Source of the DNA: Algoriphagus locisalis
GTDB lineage: Bacteria > Bacteroidota > Bacteroidia > Cytophagales > Cyclobacteriaceae
Length of the DNA: 64,000 nucleotides
Assembly (NCBI RefSeq): GCF_900116615.1
Contig: NZ_FPBF01000003.1
Span: 434,001-498,000 of the forward strand
Reading direction: 5' to 3'
Shown: positions 18,214-28,070 of the stretch, piece after piece
Numbering within the stretch: position 1 is the first letter of the stretch
Layout: the number at the start of each line of letters is the position of its first letter
Notes under the pieces: generated by a model
Seen by the model: only the letters and a program-made list of their open reading frames with translations
Told to the model about the DNA's origin: nothing
Database searches by the model: none
Made by a program: the position numbers and the translations under genes

Positions 18214-19083
18214 TTTATCTCTGGTTAAAGTTTATGGTTTATATTTTTACTGGTCTATTGGGTTTAATAGTCCTATCAAAGTACTGCTATCCTTGGATTA
18301 AGCAAAGAAAAAATACAGACTCGGTAAATTGGAGGGGCATGAATTGCAATTTCAAATGATAAAGTCGAGGCTTTTGTGATTTTCGAAACCATAAATTATA
18401 AATCCTTGGAAAATGAACTGTGTATCTAATGGATTCTGATAATCAGCAAAGATGCAAGTAGCCATACATTCTTTGCTTTACTGTAGGGTTACTTCGACTG
18501 CGCTAAGTACAGAGGTATCATACAAATACTTCGACTTCACTCAGCACAAATGCAAAAGAGACCTGATACAAGTGTTTTCCAGATCCTGTAATACATTTTC
18601 TTTTACTGGCAGTACGTCGGATACACATTGGGAGCCCACATAATAGCAACTGTTATTCATTATTTAGACTGGAATTTTTATTGTCATTGGTCTATTTAAC
18701 CCTACTAAAATAAACACCCTGAAACCTAAGCGCCCACCAAATAAACCTATTTTTTATTAAATCACTTAATTTTGATCATTTTACACTCAATTATAAACCC
18801 ATTTTTTCATTCTCAACATGAATTAAACAAAATACTACGTTTTTTAAACCCTATAATATTTTTTCATACAAACCACTCATGTAATAAAGTGGCCAATTAA
18901 TTAGTTGGTATCAGAATTATAATTTGTAAAATACTATTATTTTTTATCAAAAAGTTTAAATAAACTAATTATACAGAATATAATACTGAACTCACTGTTC
19001 ATTTATGAACTATGTAAAAAAAATCGAATTCTTATGTCAAATTTTCAATAGAATTAACAAACCATTAACCAAACCTCAACCAA
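18214..19083. other. AT-rich divergent intergenic region before the SusC gene
   Basis: About 870 bases between the divergent TldD-like and SusC genes. I see no convincing gene. The left half holds two imperfect copies of a short dispersed motif; the right half (about 18650-19080) is very AT-rich and probably carries the promoter and leader of the SusC/SusD operon, though no clear TAnnTTTG box could be fixed. A short open frame at 18452-18643 overlaps the repeats and is not believed. Confidence 0.5.
18491..18547. repeat. Two copies of a dispersed CTTCGACTnCnCTnAG motif
   Basis: ACTTCGACTGCGCTAAGTAC at 18491-18510 and ACTTCGACTTCACTCAGCAC at 18528-18547 are near copies of each other, and a third copy occurs at 47043-47067 in this window. 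The motif is spread through gene gaps and looks like a fragment of a mobile or REP-type repeat common in Bacteroidota. Confidence 0.6.
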
Positions 19084-22000
19084 ATGAAAAAACTTAGACT
19101 AATCATCATATTGACATTGCTGTCAATAGGAAACCTCCTTGCACAGTCTCTGACTGTATCCGGGAAGGTAGAATCCTCAGAGGATGGGCTCCCTATTCCT
19201 GGAGCTAGCATTCAAATCAAAGGCACGACCGATGGAGTAATTTCCGATTTAGATGGAAATTATACGATCACAGTTCCCAATGCAGAATCTGTATTGATAT
19301 TCTCATTCGTCGGCCATGTTACTCAAGAAGAAATAGTTGGAAATCGTTCTTCTATTGATGTTACACTGAAATCCTCAATAAGCGACTTAGGTGAAGTGAT
19401 CGTCACAGGCGTCGCGGTAGGAACTCCAACCAAAAAACTTGGCTTTGCAATTGGAAAAGTAGATAAGGAACTACTTCAGGAAGCTCCCGCGACTGACCCA
19501 GGAAATGCCATAAGAGGAAAAGTATCTGGAGTACAGATAGTCCAGGGAACAGGAAGGCCAGGAACTGCACCTACCATTCGATTACGGGGAGTGACAGCTA
19601 TTTCAGGCAGTCAGCAACCCTTGATTATAGTAGATGGAATTATCACTCAAGGAAGTCTTGCGGATATCAATATGAATGATGTAGAAAGTATGGAAGTATT
19701 AAAAGGAGCAGCAGCTTCCTCGCTTTATGGATCATTAGCAGGTAATGGAGTAATTCAGATCATCACAAAAAGGGGTGCTGACCGAGAAGGTGTAACGCGA
19801 GTAACTGTACGTCAAGAATTAGGGAACAGCTATTTGGCGAGAGAAGTACCCCTATCATATCACCATAGGTACCAGTTGAACCCAGATGGTAGCTATGTAC
19901 TTACTAACCCCAACAATCCAAATACGAGGGTTGAAGAAGCGGACGGGATAATGGATAATATTTATCCACAGGTGTTTAACAATCAAGAATTGCTATTCAA
20001 AGCCCAGCCATTCTATACCACCAATGTCTCGATAGCAAATACTGGAGCGAAGACAAATTTCTTTATGGGTTTCGAAAACCTTAACCAAGGCGGGATAGTC
20101 GTTGACATGCCAGCATATAAAAGACAAAGTCTTAGGTTGAATATAGACCACATGCTTCTGAATAAGATCAAGCTCACAAGCAGTACTCTTTTCATCAACT
20201 CTAAAAGCCCTAATAACGGAGAAAATGGTCAAAGTGGTCTTTTCTACCCAATTCTTGCCCACGAACCTGATCAGGACTTATACGCTAACAGAGACGGTGG
20301 AATACTTCCTAGATCCCAAAGCAATCTCCAAAACCCATTGTATGAGCTTCGCCATAGATTTTTCAGAAGAGATAGAAAAAGACTATTGCAAAATGTAGAA
20401 GTCAGCTACCAAGTACTTGACTGGCTTAGGCTTTCGGGCCAATATTCCATGGATCTGGAATTCAATAATAATGAAAATTATACACCAAAAGGATACATTA
20501 CACAAAACACCCCACAAGGGGGCCTAGGATCCTTATCCCAAACCTGGAGTAATAATAGTGCGGAAATCGCTACCCTTACCGCTGCTGCACAGAAGAAGTT
20601 CGGGAATTGGAACACGCAAGCTGTGATAAGATATCAATTTGAAAAGTATTTGGATGAAGCTAATAACACTTCAGGTTCCAATTTTGCTGTTGTAGATATC
20701 CCACGTTTTTCAGCCTTAGATCCCACGACCTTAAACATTACGAATTCACTGTCTGATGTCAGAGCTGAAAATATTTTCTTAAACCTAGGATTCGATTACA
20801 AGGACAAATACATCATAGAAGGATTGGTACGAAGAGATGGTTCTTCTCTTTTTGGAGAAGATGAGCGATATCAGCTATTTTACAGAGGTACCGCTGCTTA
20901 TAGACTAAGCGAAGATGTTCAAATCCCAGGATTTCAAGAATTAAAACTAAGAGCATCTTACGGGACTTCAGGTGCTAGACCTGGATTCTCTGCCCAATAT
21001 GAGACATATAGTCTAAGTAGAGGTGTAGCAACTAAAAGTGTGTTGGGAAACAGATTTTTAAAACCTTCAAAAATCGGTGAACTCGAAGTCGGATTAAATG
21101 CCACCTTCCTGAATACTTGGAGTTTTGAATTCAATTACGCCAACATCAAAGCAGATGATCAAATACTACAAGTTCCCCTCTCAAGTGTGGCGGGATTCAG
21201 TTCGCAATGGCAAAATGCAGGAACTGTAAGAACACATGCATATGAGTTTAGTTTAGGTTCATATTTAATAGAAAATCAAGATTTCTCCTGGAATTTCAAT
21301 ATCGTAGCAAGCAATTCAAAGTCAACGGTAGAGGAGCTAGGTGTCCCAACTATTCTGCGAGGAGATGGCATAACAAGTGGCATGTTCAGAATTGCAGAAG
21401 GTGAGGAATTTGGTGTCATGTATGGAAACGTATTTGCTAAATCTCCAAGCGACTTTATCTTAGACAATAATGGCTTTATTACGAATATATCAGGATATCT
21501 ACCTGATTCTGAATCAAATAAAATGCCGTCGGATTTTGAGCAAAATTCCGACGGATATATGGTGGCAGCAGGCACGGAAAATACTCCAGCTGAAACAGCC
21601 ACTATTTTATACGATCCTACCACAGGTCAGAAACTAGACGCTAAAATCGGAAACAGTGCACCTGATTTAATATTAGGATTGACCAATACCTTACGGTATA
21701 AGAACATATCCCTATTTGTACTCATGGATGCTCAAATTGGCGGAGATATTTACAACTCCTCCAAGCAAAACCTGTATTTCCAAGAGCGCCATGGAGACCT
21801 TGACCAATTTAACAAGCCAGAAGGCCAACGCAAATCTGTCCCTTATTACTCTGGAGCTACCAGTTTGTATAACGGAGCTGCTCCTGCACAGCATTTTGTG
21901 GAAAAAGCCACTTACATGAAGCTACGTGAAATTGCCCTGACTTATAGAGTTGATGAGACAATGATGAACTCAATCGGAATAGGAAAAATATTCCATGATG

Positions 22001-22167
22001 CCAAAATCTCAGTTATTGGCAGAAATCTGCTGACGTTCACGGATTACTCAGGCTTTGATCCGGAAGTGGCATCACTCAGCGCAGGTGATCCTACCACATT
22101 CAGGTCTGATTCTTATGTATATCCCATGTTCAGAACATTCACAGCTGCAATTGAATTAAGGTTCTAA
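19084..22167 (+). CDS. SusC/RagA family TonB-linked outer membrane protein
   Basis: 1027 residues with a Sec signal peptide (MKKLRLIIILTLLSIGNLLA). A CarboxypepD-like domain (about residues 24-105; VSGKVESSEDGLPIPGASIQ), a TonB-box region around LGEVIVTGVAVG, the plug domain (ATDPGNAIRGKVSGVQIVQG; IRLRGVTAISGSQQPLIIVD) and a long barrel ending MFRTFTAAIELRF follow. This is the standard SusC order. It imports oligomeric nutrients, with the SusD lipoprotein acting as a lid. Only SusD follows and no glycosidase or peptidase is next door, so the substrate is unknown; peptides are as likely as glycans. Confidence 0.97.
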   Translation: MKKLRLIIILTLLSIGNLLAQSLTVSGKVESSEDGLPIPGASIQIKGTTDGVISDLDGNYTITVPNAESVLIFSFVGHVTQEEIVGNRSSIDVTLKSSISDLGEVIVTGVAVGTPTKKLGFAIGKVDKELLQEAPATDPGNAIRGKVSGVQIVQGTGRPGTAPTIRLRGVTAISGSQQPLIIVDGIITQGSLADINMNDVESMEVLKGAAASSLYGSLAGNGVIQIITKRGADREGVTRVTVRQELGNSYLAREVPLSYHHRYQLNPDGSYVLTNPNNPNTRVEEADGIMDNIYPQVFNNQELLFKAQPFYTTNVSIANTGAKTNFFMGFENLNQGGIVVDMPAYKRQSLRLNIDHMLLNKIKLTSSTLFINSKSPNNGENGQSGLFYPILAHEPDQDLYANRDGGILPRSQSNLQNPLYELRHRFFRRDRKRLLQNVEVSYQVLDWLRLSGQYSMDLEFNNNENYTPKGYITQNTPQGGLGSLSQTWSNNSAEIATLTAAAQKKFGNWNTQAVIRYQFEKYLDEANNTSGSNFAVVDIPRFSALDPTTLNITNSLSDVRAENIFLNLGFDYKDKYIIEGLVRRDGSSLFGEDERYQLFYRGTAAYRLSEDVQIPGFQELKLRASYGTSGARPGFSAQYETYSLSRGVATKSVLGNRFLKPSKIGELEVGLNATFLNTWSFEFNYANIKADDQILQVPLSSVAGFSSQWQNAGTVRTHAYEFSLGSYLIENQDFSWNFNIVASNSKSTVEELGVPTILRGDGITSGMFRIAEGEEFGVMYGNVFAKSPSDFILDNNGFITNISGYLPDSESNKMPSDFEQNSDGYMVAAGTENTPAETATILYDPTTGQKLDAKIGNSAPDLILGLTNTLRYKNISLFVLMDAQIGGDIYNSSKQNLYFQERHGDLDQFNKPEGQRKSVPYYSGATSLYNGAAPAQHFVEKATYMKLREIALTYRVDETMMNSIGIGKIFHDAKISVIGRNLLTFTDYSGFDPEVASLSAGDPTTFRSDSYVYPMFRTFTAAIELRF

Positions 22168-22185
22168 TTCTAAATTCTAACAATT

Positions 22186-23694
22186 ATGAAAAAATCACTA
22201 AAAATATATCTAGGAACTATCCTGACTGGAACATTTCTTCTTTCTGCATGCGCCGATTTGGATGTTGAAAACCTCAACAACCCTGACACTGAGAAAGTAT
22301 TATCAACGCCCGATGACTTAAAAGGCTTAGTCGGTGGAGCTTTTTCCGATCTTTACGGTCTTTTCCGTGCCTATAGAGGACAGGTAAATCTAGAACATAC
22401 CGCTGATCATACCACGATGACTAATAACGTGAGCAATTGGTGGTCAGAGTTTAAAGTAGAACCAAGACCTCAATTTGCCAACAGTTTAGCCAATTCCAAT
22501 AGAGCAGGAATCATCGACAACCCCTTCAGGCTAACAAATTCGGCAATCTCTTCATCGGTAGATGTGATTAAGCTGATTGAAAATGACGGGGTAGAAATCG
22601 GCGTAGATGGAGAGGATACGCAAATGGTCTTGGCAGCAGCCTACTTTGCCAAAGGTATGGCAGAAGGATATCTTGCCTCTACTTTTGATCAAGGGTATGT
22701 AGTGGACAAAGACACAGATCTAACCACCATAGAACTAGCTCCATATGATGCTGTCATGGACATGGCCCTGGCGGATCTGGCAAAAACAATTGAGTTGGCA
22801 ACTTCCAATGCCTTCGAGCTGGACCCTACCTTTATCAACACCCCATCCCCGATGGGAAATGCCGAGCTAGCAAGGTTGGCAAGCACTTATCAAGCTCATT
22901 TTATGATGACTAGAAGTAGGACAAAGGCTCAAAACGATGCCAACGACTGGGCCAAAATCAAGGAGCTTGCTAAGAATGGGATTACAGATGATTATATAAT
23001 AGTACAAGATGGATCTACCTGGAGCAATTCCTTTATCAACATCTCTGGATTAGATTGGTATTTCCGGATAGACCACAGAATTATACGGATTTTTGACCCA
23101 TCATTTCCTAAAAGATATCCATTGGAGGCAACTGCCCTACTCCCCCCTGCTACTACAGATGATAAGCGATTGGAATTATACTTTTTCTATGAAGAAGATA
23201 TGTCAAGATTCAATCTTACCAGAGGCGCACAATTAAGAAGTAATTACCGAATTGGCCGATGGGATGAGTTTTATAGAGGTGGTGGAATCGGACCTATTCC
23301 ATACTTCTTTGACTACATCAATCAACTGATCATTGCCGAAGCTGAAGTAATGACCGGAAATACGCAAGCTGCAATTGATATCCTGAATGAAGGTAACAGA
23401 ATTACAGTAGGTGGTTTAGAACCTCTTCCTTCTACGCTCTCTGATCAGGAGGTACTCCAAACTATCTGGGACGAGCGAGATATCGAAGTTTGTCGCACAG
23501 ACTGGGCTATACCTTTTATGGACGCAAGAAGAAGAGGCATTCTCCAAAGAGGAGTACTCCTTCACTTCCCAGTACCTATCACCGAGATGTTGATACTTGG
23601 TCTCCCTGAATATACATTTGGTGGGCAGGCGGCGGCTGATGGTGTAAACACCTCAGACGGAGCGGGTGCCTGGTACACTCCTCCAGGATTGTAA
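22186..23694 (+). CDS. SusD/RagB family nutrient-binding lipoprotein
   Basis: 502 residues. The N-terminus carries a lipoprotein signal (GTFLLSACADLDVENLNNPD) with the lipidated Cys near residue 22 in LSAC. The PDTEKVLSTPDDLKGLVGGA stretch and the later TPR-like helices (AELARLASTYQAHFMMTRS; IAEAEVMTGNTQAAIDILNE) are typical of SusD/RagB. It sits on the cell surface over its SusC partner, encoded 18 bases upstream, and closes after ligand binding. The operon ends here at a strong hairpin. Confidence 0.95.
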   Translation: MKKSLKIYLGTILTGTFLLSACADLDVENLNNPDTEKVLSTPDDLKGLVGGAFSDLYGLFRAYRGQVNLEHTADHTTMTNNVSNWWSEFKVEPRPQFANSLANSNRAGIIDNPFRLTNSAISSSVDVIKLIENDGVEIGVDGEDTQMVLAAAYFAKGMAEGYLASTFDQGYVVDKDTDLTTIELAPYDAVMDMALADLAKTIELATSNAFELDPTFINTPSPMGNAELARLASTYQAHFMMTRSRTKAQNDANDWAKIKELAKNGITDDYIIVQDGSTWSNSFINISGLDWYFRIDHRIIRIFDPSFPKRYPLEATALLPPATTDDKRLELYFFYEEDMSRFNLTRGAQLRSNYRIGRWDEFYRGGGIGPIPYFFDYINQLIIAEAEVMTGNTQAAIDILNEGNRITVGGLEPLPSTLSDQEVLQTIWDERDIEVCRTDWAIPFMDARRRGILQRGVLLHFPVPITEMLILGLPEYTFGGQAAADGVNTSDGAGAWYTPPGL

Positions 23695-23726
23695 GTAGTC
23701 CATAATTTCCTCGAAGTAAAGTATTC

Positions 23727-23767
23727 ATAGCGCGTTATAACTTGATTGATATAACGCGCTATTTTTT
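23727..23767 (+). terminator. Strong intrinsic terminator after SusC/SusD
   Basis: A perfect 13-base-pair stem (ATAGCGCGTTATA at 23727-23739 with TATAACGCGCTAT at 23750-23762), a ten-base loop and a T-run. The convergent AlkB-like gene ends at 23766, so the hairpin can serve both strands. Confidence 0.9.
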
Positions 23768-24380
23768 ACATCTCCCCTACAATAGTTCTAAAAGTCAGAT
23801 TCACCCTAGGCTTAGAAACCAGCTTGGTTGGCGGAAGTCTATGCAGCCAATGCGTCTGGGTAGTTCCTTTCATCACGAGCAGGCTTCCATTTTCTAAAAT
23901 CTGAGAAACAGTCTCCTTGGAAACCTTATGCTTAAAGGCAAATTTACGTTCGGCTCCAAAACTCACCGAAGCAATTGCACCGTCTTTTTTCAGATCTATT
24001 TCCCCATCGCTGTGCCAAGCCATACCCTCACTCCCATTGTGGTATAAATTCAGCAAGCATGAATTGAATGTTTCTCCTGATTTCTTCTCCACCATCTCTT
24101 TTAACTCCAGCAATTCCTTGGTCCAGGGCAACGCCGTCTTGGTATTATTGGAATAGGTGTATTCGAAAGGCTTTTCGGCGTACCAAGCCACTTTTCGTTT
24201 GGTTTCTATGCGTTTACCAAAAATAATGGCCACATCATTCTTCCATTGAATCTCATTCAACAAATAATCTAGGTAGCTCAAAGCTTCTTTCGAAGGCATT
24301 ATTTTCCCATAATAATTCACTGTGCCGTCCTTAGGCAGCAGGTTTACATCATCCACTGAGTCCTGATTGAATAAATCCAT
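23766..24380 (-). CDS. AlkB-like 2OG-Fe(II) dioxygenase
   Basis: 204 residues from the ATG at 24380 (MDLFNQDSVDDVNLLPKDG); a longer frame to 24455 would run deep into the preceding gene. The jelly-roll motifs are present: NLYHNGSEGMAWHSDGE with the HxD iron ligands, FGAERKFAFKHK, and the distal LVMKGTTQTHWLHRLPPTK with the His and the Arg that binds 2-oxoglutarate nearby (SKPRVNLTFR). It resembles the plant/bacterial ALKBH2-type alkylation repair enzymes, which remove methyl groups from 1-methyladenine and 3-methylcytosine. Eight bases separate it from the Ada-like gene upstream. Confidence 0.93.
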   Translation of the reverse strand: MDLFNQDSVDDVNLLPKDGTVNYYGKIMPSKEALSYLDYLLNEIQWKNDVAIIFGKRIETKRKVAWYAEKPFEYTYSNNTKTALPWTKELLELKEMVEKKSGETFNSCLLNLYHNGSEGMAWHSDGEIDLKKDGAIASVSFGAERKFAFKHKVSKETVSQILENGSLLVMKGTTQTHWLHRLPPTKLVSKPRVNLTFRTIVGEM

Positions 24381-24388
24381 TTGAATGT

Positions 24389-25237
24389 TTAGTGTTCTGC
24401 GTTTAGTTGGGCAGCTTCCCAACCTATAATCGCCGACTTCCTGGTTGTTCCCCACATGTATCCACCTAGCTTGCCACTGGACTGAATCACGCGATGACAG
24501 GGAATCAGAAAAGCAACAGGATTACTTCCTATGGCAGTTCCAATAGCCCGTGAAGCCTTTGGTTTTTCTATTTCACCCGCAATGCTTCCGTATGTAGTTA
24601 AGTTTCCCATGGGGATCCTCAGCAAGGCATCCCAAACTTTCAACTGAAACGGCGTACCATGTAGATGCAACTTGATCTGATTGAGTTTGTTCCAGTCGTG
24701 TTGAAAAATAAACAAAGCTTCCTGCTGGATACTATCCACTAGCTGATGATAAGAAGCATTTGGAAAGCGGGCTTTCATGGTGGTTTCCCCTTCGTTCCGA
24801 TCTGAGAAAAAAGCCAGATGACAAATGCCTTTTGAGGTGGATGCTACGATGATTTCACCGAAAGGACTTTCTGCAAAACTGTAGTTGATCTGAAGTTTTT
24901 CTCCACCATTCTTGAATTCTCCTGGAGTCATACCTTCTATTTTCACAAACAAATCATGAAGCCTTCCGGTACCGGAAAGCCCTGTTTCCTGAGCTGCTTC
25001 AAATAGCGTTGCTTCCATTCCCTGCAAAAGCTGCTTAGCATATTCCACACTGAGGAACTGCATAAACTTTTTTGGGCTCACTCCAGCCCATTCGCTAAAC
25101 ATACGCTGAAAGTGAAAAGGACTCAGGTGAACCTGCTCCGCAATTTCCTCTAGGGAAGGTTGCCTTTTGAAATTTTCCTGAATGTAGTTTATCGCTTCGG
25201 CTATGCGTTGGTAATTGATATACTGACTCTCGTTCAT
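24389..25237 (-). CDS. Fusion of AraC-type HTH and O6-methylguanine-DNA methyltransferase (Ada-like)
   Basis: 282 residues. Residues about 10-100 are an AraC-family DNA-binding domain (LEEIAEQVHLSPFHFQRMFS, EAAQETGLSGTGRLHDLF). The C-terminal half is a methyltransferase with the active-site motif PCHRVI (Cys 247) preceded by ASRAIGTAIGSNPVAFLI. The N-terminal zinc-binding Ada domain, which senses methylphosphotriesters, is missing. The protein repairs O6-methylguanine by taking the methyl group onto its Cys and may regulate its own operon. With the AlkB-like gene directly after it, it forms an alkylation-damage unit. Confidence 0.93.
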   Translation of the reverse strand: MNESQYINYQRIAEAINYIQENFKRQPSLEEIAEQVHLSPFHFQRMFSEWAGVSPKKFMQFLSVEYAKQLLQGMEATLFEAAQETGLSGTGRLHDLFVKIEGMTPGEFKNGGEKLQINYSFAESPFGEIIVASTSKGICHLAFFSDRNEGETTMKARFPNASYHQLVDSIQQEALFIFQHDWNKLNQIKLHLHGTPFQLKVWDALLRIPMGNLTTYGSIAGEIEKPKASRAIGTAIGSNPVAFLIPCHRVIQSSGKLGGYMWGTTRKSAIIGWEAAQLNAEH

Positions 25238-25323
25238 AGTTTGAAAACTAGGTTACCCAAAAGTAGCCTGATTCAAAGAATAGCAAAACCCGAATCTTGC
25301 TGAGATTAAAAATAAGTAACTCC

Positions 25324-25542
25324 CTACTCCTCCTTTCCTTTTAGCAAGGCATATATCGCCATGGCATGTCCATGTCCCAACCCAAATTCCTCTTTCAGCC
25401 AATCCGTAATCTCAGTGGCTTTGATCCCAGAAGCGATTTTACCATTTTCATAAAATCCCTTTGAAGCAGCTAATCGGGTGAAGTCCTCGGGAGTTTTTCC
25501 CGTCTTAGCTTGAATAGTATCCAAATAAGCTTGAAATGACAT
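25324..25542 (-). CDS. DUF4287 domain protein
   Basis: 72 residues covering just a DUF4287 domain: SFQAYLDTIQAKTGKTPEDF, ASGIKATEITDWLKEEFGLG and HGHAMAIYALLKG. The domain looks helix-hairpin-like, and its function is not known. No signal or membrane segment. It starts two bases after the DoxX-family gene, so the two are cotranscribed. Confidence 0.88.
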   Translation of the reverse strand: MSFQAYLDTIQAKTGKTPEDFTRLAASKGFYENGKIASGIKATEITDWLKEEFGLGHGHAMAIYALLKGKEE

Positions 25543-25544
25543 GG

Positions 25545-25931
25545 TCAGATAGTTTTGATTTCAGGATTTAACTTGTGATAATATACATAAGATACCATCA
25601 GAATCGCCAAAATGATCAGTGGAAAGAAAGACTGGAACACTACCCCATCTACCGCAAAATGACTGATGCTGGCAAAGATAAAATCAAAGGTGAAGCCGGC
25701 ATAAGCCCATTCTTTAAATCGCTTTGGGAATTTAGGGACTATCAGAATCAATGTTCCGCAAATTTTGAATATCACCAGCGCCATCCCAAAATAATATGGA
25801 TAGCCGAGATGGCGAACGCCTTCCTTACCTAATTCAGACTGGGAAAAAAGAGCGGGCATAACTCCTTCGAACAGGAAAATAAAGGTCGTGGCAGACCAGA
25901 AAATGATTTTGTCTCTTTTAGTAGTATCCAT
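25545..25931 (-). CDS. DoxX-family small membrane protein
   Basis: 128 residues with four membrane helices (IIFWSATTFIFLFEGVMPAL, FGMALVIFKICGTLILIVP, WAYAGFTFDFIFASISHF, FFPLIILAILMVSYVYY). The order and the conserved LFSQSELGKEGVRHLGYPYY-type loop fit the DoxX/DoxD-like superfamily. Members are linked to redox or thiol stress in other bacteria, but this short type has no assigned role. Stop and the DUF4287 start are two bases apart. Confidence 0.85.
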   Translation of the reverse strand: MDTTKRDKIIFWSATTFIFLFEGVMPALFSQSELGKEGVRHLGYPYYFGMALVIFKICGTLILIVPKFPKRFKEWAYAGFTFDFIFASISHFAVDGVVFQSFFPLIILAILMVSYVYYHKLNPEIKTI

Positions 25932-26018
25932 TTTTTCATCTTTTTAATGATGTTCAAAGATCTACATGGATCAGTACTTCAAAGAGGTGTCATGATGACA
26001 AAGTATGGGCGTTTTACG

Positions 26019-26068
26019 AAAAAAAGCCGTTCGCAAATCCTTCAACATGAACAGGCTTGCGAACGGCT
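26019..26068 (-). terminator. Intrinsic terminator after the cystathionine gamma-synthase gene
   Basis: On the minus strand, a 12-base-pair stem (26057-26068 with 26025-26036; TTGCGAACGGCT family) is followed by a run of seven Ts at 26025-26019. It lies about 25 bases beyond the stop of the leftward PLP-enzyme gene. Confidence 0.88.
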
Positions 26069-26090
26069 CTACTTTTTATATCAACAGTAG

Positions 26091-27236
26091 TTAAATCTTA
26101 GCTAGTGCATTGGCTAAATCATTCTTTAGATCCTCTGCATCTTCCACTCCCACACTTAATCGGATAAGTGAATCCACCAAGCCTACTTTCTCACGCTCTT
26201 CTTTTGGAATACTCGCATGAGTCATGGAAGCTGGATGTCCACAAAGTGACTCCACCCCACCGAGAGATTCCGCCAAAGCAAACAAATGGAAGTTTTCCAT
26301 CACTTTTTTGGCATCCTTTTCTTGATTGCCTAGCAAGGTGAAGGATATCATCCCCCCATAATCACGCATCTGCTTCTTGGCAATTGCATGGTTTGGGTGA
26401 TCTTCGAAACCTGGCCAATATACCTTATCTACTTTCGGGTGATTCTTCAGATATGCCGCGATAGTTTTGCCATTCTGAGAGTGGCGCTCCATTCTTAGGT
26501 GAAGTGTTTTGATTCCTCTTATTACCAAGAAACAATCCTGAGGACCTGGAGTAGCGCCGGAAGCATTTTGTATAAATACCAGTTTTTCTGCCAGTTCATC
26601 ATCATTTACCACCAAAGCTCCCATCACCACGTCGGAATGTCCACCAAGATATTTGGTCACAGAGTGCATCACGATATCAGCCCCGAGATCCAATGGGTTT
26701 TGCAGGTATGGAGAAGCAAAGGTATTATCCACTGCCACCAGGATTTTGTTTCCTTTTCCCAACTTGGCCACGGCGGCTATGTCGATGATATTCATCATTG
26801 GGTTGGTAGGAGTTTCCACCCAGATCATTCGTGTTTTGTCTGTAATATGATCAGCAATGCTAGAAGGGTCAGACATAGGCACAAACTTGAATTTAATACC
26901 ATATCGCTCATATACTTTGGTGAAAAGACGGTAAGTCCCTCCATAAAGATCATTCGTGCTGATAATCTCATCGCCGGGGTTGAAAAGCTTGATTACTGCA
27001 TCGATAGCTCCGAGACCAGATGAAAAGCAAATGCCATGTTTGCCGTTTTCCAGTGCAGCGAGATTATTCTGCAATGCAGTTCGGGTAGGATTGTGTGTAC
27101 GTGAATACTCGTAGCCTTTGTGGTCTCCAGGGGATTTCTGTACGTAAGTGGAAGTCTGATAAATCGGAGTCATAATCGCTCCTGTAGCCGGATCTGGTTC
27201 TATTCCGGCGTGTATGGCTTTTGTTCCAAATTTCAT
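26091..27236 (-). CDS. metB: Cystathionine gamma-synthase/lyase-type PLP enzyme
   Basis: 381 residues, the normal length of the Cys/Met metabolism PLP family. The PLP lysine is Lys 195 in [43 protein letters not shown] and [19 protein letters not shown] are family blocks. The N-terminal [16 protein letters not shown] is typical of cystathionine gamma-synthases, which join an activated homoserine with cysteine in methionine synthesis. Cystathionine gamma-lyase activity cannot be excluded because the two are very close in sequence. It is a single gene with its own terminator. Confidence 0.88.
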   Translation of the reverse strand: MKFGTKAIHAGIEPDPATGAIMTPIYQTSTYVQKSPGDHKGYEYSRTHNPTRTALQNNLAALENGKHGICFSSGLGAIDAVIKLFNPGDEIISTNDLYGGTYRLFTKVYERYGIKFKFVPMSDPSSIADHITDKTRMIWVETPTNPMMNIIDIAAVAKLGKGNKILVAVDNTFASPYLQNPLDLGADIVMHSVTKYLGGHSDVVMGALVVNDDELAEKLVFIQNASGATPGPQDCFLVIRGIKTLHLRMERHSQNGKTIAAYLKNHPKVDKVYWPGFEDHPNHAIAKKQMRDYGGMISFTLLGNQEKDAKKVMENFHLFALAESLGGVESLCGHPASMTHASIPKEEREKVGLVDSLIRLSVGVEDAEDLKNDLANALAKI

Positions 27237-27364
27237 TCGTAATTGGTTTAGGTTGTTTAGGCTCGTTGGAAAATGAAAATCAGTTCAGATTTTCAGGGTG
27301 ATTTTAAGCTGTGCATGTTAAACTTGCAGACATTTCCATTGAATCAATGTAAGATGAACCAAAT

Positions 27365-28057
27365 ATGACAAAAAAGGGCAGGATTTTCAAAACTATCCGC
27401 TCCTACTTCGGGAAACACCCTTCAGGCATATTTGCATGGCTTTGGGTGACTGTGATGCCCTTTGTAGGAAGTGCAGTTTTTGCGGTAAACTATTATTTAG
27501 TAGGTGAATACCCACTACAATCAGGTTTGGATTTTTTCATTTATACCGTCATAGGAGCTTTATTGATGGGTTTAGCTTTGCTTCCCACGACCTTGATCGC
27601 CTTGGCTTCCGGATTCTATTTTGGCTGGGTTTCTCTGCCGTTTTTGATTCTAGGCTACTCACTCGCTTCTGTATTGGGATTTGGTTTAGGCAAAATCAGT
27701 AATATGGGGTTGACAGAAAAATTATTCCAAAAGAACCCGAAGTTTCACGCAGCACTTGAGTCCAGAAAAAAGAAAGAAGGTTCCTTGGTATTCTTTGTAC
27801 GTATCTCCCCAGTAGTTCCCTTTGCGGTATCCAACTTCCTATTTGCGAATCTGAACATCAAACTTTGGAAGGTGCTGGTATATGGTATTCCCGGTATGCT
27901 CACCCGAACTGTCCTGGCCTTTGCCGCCGGTGTAGCAGCAAGTTCTTACATGGCTGCCAAAGAATCCATGAATACACCATTGCAGTGGGGAATTGGATTA
28001 ACGCTTCTGGTAATTGGGGTTGCTGGGATTTACAATTACCTAAGGAAAAAACGCTGA
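27365..28057 (+). CDS. VTT-domain (TVP38/TMEM64) membrane protein
   Basis: 230 residues with five to six hydrophobic segments. The VTT core is visible: LPTTLIALASGFYFGWVSLP, the glycine-rich LASVLGFGLGKI, and FFVRISPVVPFAVSNFLFAN with the conserved Arg and Pro that precede a re-entrant loop. DedA/TVP38 proteins are linked to lipid carrier flipping and membrane homeostasis. The coding end NYLRKKR lies inside a 45-base sequence that is repeated in degenerate form at 28681-28725, on the far side of the toxin-antitoxin pair. Confidence 0.88.
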   Translation: MTKKGRIFKTIRSYFGKHPSGIFAWLWVTVMPFVGSAVFAVNYYLVGEYPLQSGLDFFIYTVIGALLMGLALLPTTLIALASGFYFGWVSLPFLILGYSLASVLGFGLGKISNMGLTEKLFQKNPKFHAALESRKKKEGSLVFFVRISPVVPFAVSNFLFANLNIKLWKVLVYGIPGMLTRTVLAFAAGVAASSYMAAKESMNTPLQWGIGLTLLVIGVAGIYNYLRKKR

Positions 28058-28063
28058 TTAATC
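28019..28063. repeat. Left copy of the duplicated VTT gene 3' end
   Basis: This 45-base stretch encodes GVAGIYNYLRKKR and the stop of the VTT protein plus six bases. A second copy at 28681-28725 matches at 38 of 45 positions by eye. The two copies bracket the RelE-like toxin-antitoxin genes like attachment-site halves. Confidence 0.75.
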
Positions 28064-28070
28064 AGTTGGC

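Noticed and set aside
18452..18643. 63-residue open frame on the plus strand
   Set aside because: It spans two copies of a dispersed intergenic repeat and has no coding pattern.
27240..27364. Possible SAM-type riboswitch before the cystathionine gamma-synthase gene
   Set aside because: No conserved SAM-riboswitch core or stem order could be drawn in this short leader.
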